From Elymus sibiricus (taxonomy: Eukaryota; Streptophyta; Magnoliopsida; Poales; Poaceae): DNA of 64,000 nucleotides. The notes beneath the pieces are model-generated. The model ran no database searches. It saw only the letters and a program-made list of their open reading frames with translations, and was not told the origin of the DNA. The position numbers were made by a program, and so were the translations under genes. The DNA lies in NCBI GenBank assembly GCA_039707655.1, contig CM077676.1, positions 379,816,114-379,880,113 on the forward strand, read 5' to 3'. Shown one piece after another: positions 59,818-64,000 of the stretch. Positions within the stretch are counted from its first letter, which is position 1; each line of letters starts with the position of its first letter.

Positions 59818-61636
59818 GTCCCATATAATCAAATCCCCAAACATCAAATGGTTCAATAGCAAGCGAATAATTCATAGGCATTTCCTGACGTCTACCAACA
59901 TTACCAATTCTTTGACATTCATCACAAGATAGAACAAACTTACGAGCATCCTTAAAAAGAGTAGGCCAATAAAAACCAGATTGTAATACCTTGTGCGCAG
60001 TTCTGTCTCCCGCATGGTGTCCTCCGTAAGCCTCGGAATGACACTTCCGTAGGATTTGTTCCTGTTCATGCTCAGGTATACAACGTCTAATAATACCATC
60101 CACTTCTTCTTTATAAAGATGTGGGTCATCCCAAAAGTAATGTCTTAAATCATAGAAGAACTTTTTCTTTTGTTGGTACGTGAAACTAGGTGGTATAAAT
60201 TTAGCAACAATATAATTAGCATAGTCTGCATACCAAAGAGTATTACGAGAAGCGTTTATGATAGCTAACTGTTCATCAGGAAAATTATCATTAATAGGAA
60301 GTGGGTCATCAAGAACATTTTCAATTCTAGACAAATTATCTGCTACGGGATTCTCAGCTCCCTTTCTATCAATAATATGCAAGTCAAATTCTTGTAGCAA
60401 TAAAACCCACCTAATGAGTATAGGTTTAGCATCTTTCTTTTCCATAAGATATTTAATAGCAGCATGTTCGGTGTGAACAGTTACTTTAGAATCAACTATG
60501 TAAGATCTGAATTTATCACATGCAAACACAATTGCTAGAAATTCTTTCTCAGTAGTAGCATTATTTCTTTGGGCACTGTCTAGAGTTTTACTAGCATAAT
60601 GGATAACATTTAATTTCTTATCAACTCTCTGTCCTAGAACAGCACCAACAACATAATCACTAGCATCACACATAATTTGAAAAGGCAAGTTCCAGTTAGG
60701 TGGTTGAACAATAGGTGCAGTGGTTAAGGCTTTCTTAAGTGTTTCAAAGGCTTCTACACAATCATCATCAAAAACAAATGAAACATCTTTTTGCAAGAGA
60801 TTGGTAAGAGGTCTAGAAATTTTTAGAGAAGTCTTTAATAAATCTCCTATAGAAACCAACATGACCAAGGAAACTTCTTATACCTTTAATATCTTTAGGA
60901 CATGGCATTTTCTCAATAGCATCAACCTTAGCTTTATCAACTTCAATACCTCTTTCAGAAATTTTATGCCCCAATACAATACCTTCATTCACCATAAAGT
61001 GGCACTTCTCCCAATTCAAGACAAGATTAGTTTCTTCACATCTCTGCAAAACTCGATCAAGGTTGCTTAAGCAATCATCAAAAGAAGTTCCGTAAACGGA
61101 AAAATCATCCATGAAAACCTCAACAATCTTTTCACAAAAGTCAGAGAATATAGCAGTCATGCATCTTTGAAAGGTAGCAGGGGCATTGCATAAACCGAAA
61201 GGCATACGTCTATAAGCATAAGTTCCAAAAGGACAAGTAAAGGTGGTTTTCTCTTGATCGGATTGTGATACAGGTATTTGAGAAAAACCAGAATAACCAT
61301 CTAGGAAACAAAAGTGTGTATGCTTAGATAATCTTTCTAACATTTGATCAATAAAAGGTAAGGGGTAATGATCTTTTCTAGTAGCTTTGTTTAATTTTCT
61401 AAAATCAATTATCATCCTATAACCAGTTACAATTCTTTGTGGAATGAGTTCATTTTTATCATTAGAAACAACGGTGATACCTCCTTTCTTAGGGACACAA
61501 TGAACGGGACTTACCCATCTACTATCAGCTATGGGATAGATTATACCTGCTTCCAGAAGCTTTAATATTTCGGCTCTTACCACCTCTTTCATCTTAGGAT
61601 TTAATCGTTGTTGGTGGTCGACAACTGGTTTAGCAT
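59818..61636 (-). pseudogene. Athila reverse transcriptase, RNase H and integrase N-terminus
   Basis: Continues from KINMEPDAKPVVDHQQRLNP across the solo-LTR insertion. RT blocks: RWVSPVHCVPKKGG, YRMIIDFRKLNKATRKDHYP, FGLCNAPATFQRCM, and the active site VFMDDFSVYG. RNase H has [16 protein letters not shown] and [19 protein letters not shown]. Then an HHCC zinc finger ([18 protein letters not shown] ... CDECQRIGN) and the integrase start [10 protein letters not shown] at the GTCCC junction. One frameshift, near 60815-60840 after RRFIKDFSK, separates the RT and RNase H frames. The F-MDD form of the active site and the domain order fit the Athila lineage. Confidence 0.92.
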
Positions 61637-63714
61637 TGTAGGGGAACGCGACAGAAAACAAAAGAAATTCGGTACAGCGAGCACGCCCAGGATCACTATG
61701 GAGACTGCATACAGGGTTTGATCTGATCATTACCGACTCGTAGCGCAGCGGAAGAAGAGTCGGTGTAGATCATCGGTGCAGATCCCCGTAGCTAGGATTT
61801 ACAACCTCCCAACCGCGAGGATGTACTCCCTCGTCGGACAGTCCCTCGGACGATGTCACGGACGGCCCTTCGGGAGGACCCTCGAAACTCGAACGGAAAC
61901 TCGGACAGTCCTTTGGGAGGACACTCGAACAGCCCCTCGGGCAAAAGATCGAAACTACGACCTCTCTACGGGGTTGCACACATACGGTGTCAGCTATCCG
62001 GCAGGGCTTCGCCGTCCAGAACTAGTTCCTGCCGGAACCCAGACAGCCTTTCGGCTCTACGAAACTATTTCGCTGGGAGGGAGAGAGAAGCCAGACAAGT
62101 CTATGGCATGTGTATGAGAGCAAAGGATGAGTGTGGAGAGCTCCCCCTCCACCTCTATTTATAGGAAAGCCAAGGGGTAAAGTTGGCATACAAAAATACC
62201 AAAAGTACCCCCACTTTATGTCTCACATAAAAGAATAAAAGGCAAAAAGGGATAGCATGTGGAGCTCCATGGAGGAGCCCCACCTTGGCCGGCCACCCTC
62301 ATGCCCCCCCAAGGGGGCTTCCTTAGTGCCTAAGTCATTCTAGAAGCCTTTTGGGAAAATCCCAAAAGGTGGCTTTCCAAAAAAATATCCATAAAGTGAT
62401 TTTCACTATTCACGGAACCGATTTTCCGCGACCGTTAAATCCAAAAATATTTCTGTGGGTCTTAGAGTAATTCCAGTACCCACACAAATGATTTTGGACG
62501 CGTTCCGAAACAATTTCGGATTAGTGATTTTCATCTGCGAAAAGCAACCAAATCGGTTCCAGCAGCTCCGGAACATTTCCGGTTTTTATCCCGGAAAATT
62601 CCCAGAAGTTTCCAGAACACTTCTGGCATCCTCCAAGAATTTCTAGGCGTGTGCCGAAACCAATTTGACTTAATGGTATCCCCTGAAAAAACTTTTCAGT
62701 TTTACCGGAACTATTCCGGTGTCCTTTCCGGAACGTTTTTGTTGCGGCCGAAACTTTTCCGGTGATTTTCTCTCAGACTCCCTGTCTAGTATTCAGCAGA
62801 TAGATGACCCTTAAGCGTGTGACCCTATAGGTTCGGTGAAGTATAGACATGACCCGAAACACTTTCCGATCAATGATCAACATCGGAGCCGTGGACACCC
62901 ATATTGACCCCTATACCCACACGAATGAATATTCGAGTGAACCTCCAGTTGTCGTGTGCTATTCCTGTTGCTTCACGATATATTACAAACACTCGAGGTG
63001 AGATTTATTGCATCCCCGTGGATCAACAACTTGTCCACCATGCAAGTTACCTCGTTACCGGTTTTGTTCTCTTTTCTCGTTTCCGTGTTCCGGCATCCCA
63101 GTGATCAAATCACAATGTGTCTGGCCAGACGATGATGGATACCATAACACCGAAAGGGCCCGAGAATATCTCTCCATCGTTGGAGGAGCAAATCCCAATC
63201 TTGAGCTATCTCGTTTCTGTCATACTTTTCCGTGAACCCGTAAGCCGCCGTAATAGCCACCCAGTTACGGATGACGTTTAACAAACCCCAAAGTTCACGA
63301 AGCAAGCACGAAGGAACTCGATACTCTCATGGTCTAAGGAATTATGCAAACATTAACTATCTCTGTGTTATTAACCATTAACTTGTGATGAATGTATCTC
63401 ATAGCATAACATCAATTCGGGTCGATTCAACACAAGTGTTCTACTAACATTGTGCCCGCAAAATTGTCGGCATAGACATGCCCATGATCAGGAAAATAGG
63501 ATCATCATGCAATACTTGAGCCAGTCTTAGAGGCATGACCAGGAATACATTTTACCGTTTATTGTACCACACGTGCACATGAGTTTCCCTCCGAGCCTCG
63601 TGGATATTGCAGACTCGAGAATCATTGCAGTTATAGCATGGAACATAAATATTCATTACAAACTCGGAGATACAAAATAACTGTTATTACTGCCTCTAGG
63701 GCATATCTCCTACA
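61637..63714 (-). repeat. Solo LTR of the Angela/BARE-related Copia family (2078 bp)
   Basis: Target duplication AGCAT (61632-61636 and 63715-63719). Both termini match the LTRs of Copia copies 1 and 2 (TGTAGGGGAACGC left, GGGCATATCTCCTACA right, on the plus strand). TATA box at 62164-62155 on the minus strand. It has only about two short repeat units in place of the 60 bp array. No interior, so it arose by LTR-LTR recombination. Confidence 0.93.
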
Positions 63715-64000
63715 AGCATCAGGCTCCATATTAATTTTGTGCTGACATAGAGTGGGACTAATGCCCTTAAGATCATCAAGAGTATATCCAATAGCAGCAC
63801 GGTGCTTCCTCAGAGTTTTTAGTAATCTCTTTTCTTCATGTGCTGAAAGGTTAGCACTAATAATAACATGATATATCTTCTTTTCATCTAGATAAGCATA
63901 TTTCAATGTATCAGGCAATTGTTTCAATTCAAATACAGGGTCACCCTTAGGTGGAGGAGGGCCTCCAAGAGTTTCAACAGGCAAATTGTGTTTAAGGATA
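63715..64000 (-). pseudogene. Athila pol, segment upstream of RT, cut by window edge
   Basis: Minus-strand reading includes GDPVFELKQLPDTLKYAYLD and ISANLSAHEEKRLLKTLRKH, then AIGYTLDDLKGISPTLCQHK, the usual lead-in to Gypsy RT. It joins in frame to the RT segment across the solo LTR. No stop within the visible piece. Confidence 0.88.

Larger units (their letters stand above)
21719..64000 (-). mobile_element. Athila-lineage Gypsy retrotransposon, host of nested insertions, cut by right edge
   Basis: Own sequence remains in six pieces: 21719-23355 (3' LTR plus flank), 33078-33254, 52145-55084, 59818-61636 and 63715-64000, the rest being nested insertions with their own target duplications. 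On the minus strand the order is protease/RT, RNase H, integrase, an extra ORF, a long 3' untranslated part, purine tract, 3' LTR. Two junctions prove the assembly: across the 55085-59817 insert the integrase reads [10 protein letters not shown] then PFPKSNG, and across 61637-63714 the polymerase reads KINMEPDAKPVVDHQQRLNP. The 5' LTR, gag and most of the protease lie outside. Similar to Triticeae Sabrina/Fatima-type elements; the exact family is not claimed. Confidence 0.85.

Overview
The window is a transposon-dominated stretch of a nuclear grass genome, almost certainly Triticeae (wheat, Aegilops or barley group). The evidence is a BARE-1/Angela-type Copia element, Athila-lineage Gypsy elements with LTRs opening TGATACGT, Stowaway and Tourist MITEs, and CACTA subterminal repeats. 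I see no tRNA, rRNA or CRISPR. The only recognisable host gene is a broken L-gulonolactone oxidase-like (GULLO) gene.

Layout: 1-7166 is the 5' half of a minus-strand Gypsy element (3.5 kb LTR, extra leader ORF, damaged gag-pol). It abuts an older LTR of a related family (7167-9698). 10060-10267 is a CACTA end, 10268-11480 a decayed Copia 5' end, and 11842-12114 a Tourist MITE with TTA target duplication. 12161-18401 is the GULLO gene on the minus strand, split by a 4.74 kb Copia element (13494-18235, duplication AGAGG). Joining the flanks across the insertion restores one reading frame. 18479-21718 is mostly non-coding, with a CA/GA microsatellite, a Stowaway MITE and an AT-rich degenerate repeat tract.

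From 21719 to past the right edge lies one minus-strand Athila-lineage element opened up by nested insertions: a Copia-like non-autonomous element in plus orientation (23356-33077, AGTAG); a sister copy in minus orientation (33255-52144) that itself hosts a near-complete BARE/Angela element (42756-51763, CTAAG); a deleted plus-strand Athila relative (55085-59817, GTCCC); and a solo Copia LTR (61637-63714, AGCAT). Removing them rejoins the Athila polymerase and integrase reading at two junctions.

Main points: (1) the clean reconstruction of the GULLO disruption; (2) a decayed Copia family that shares its end signals with the nested BARE copy and so may be moved in trans; (3) its two copies form an inverted repeat with a 177 bp spacer; (4) a GC-rich hairpin with a C-rich loop sits 34-64 bp upstream of a TATA box in three separate places, one of them inside the Athila body just before an unexplained 141-residue ORF.

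All element boundaries were read by eye from termini and target duplications. Family names are given only to lineage level.
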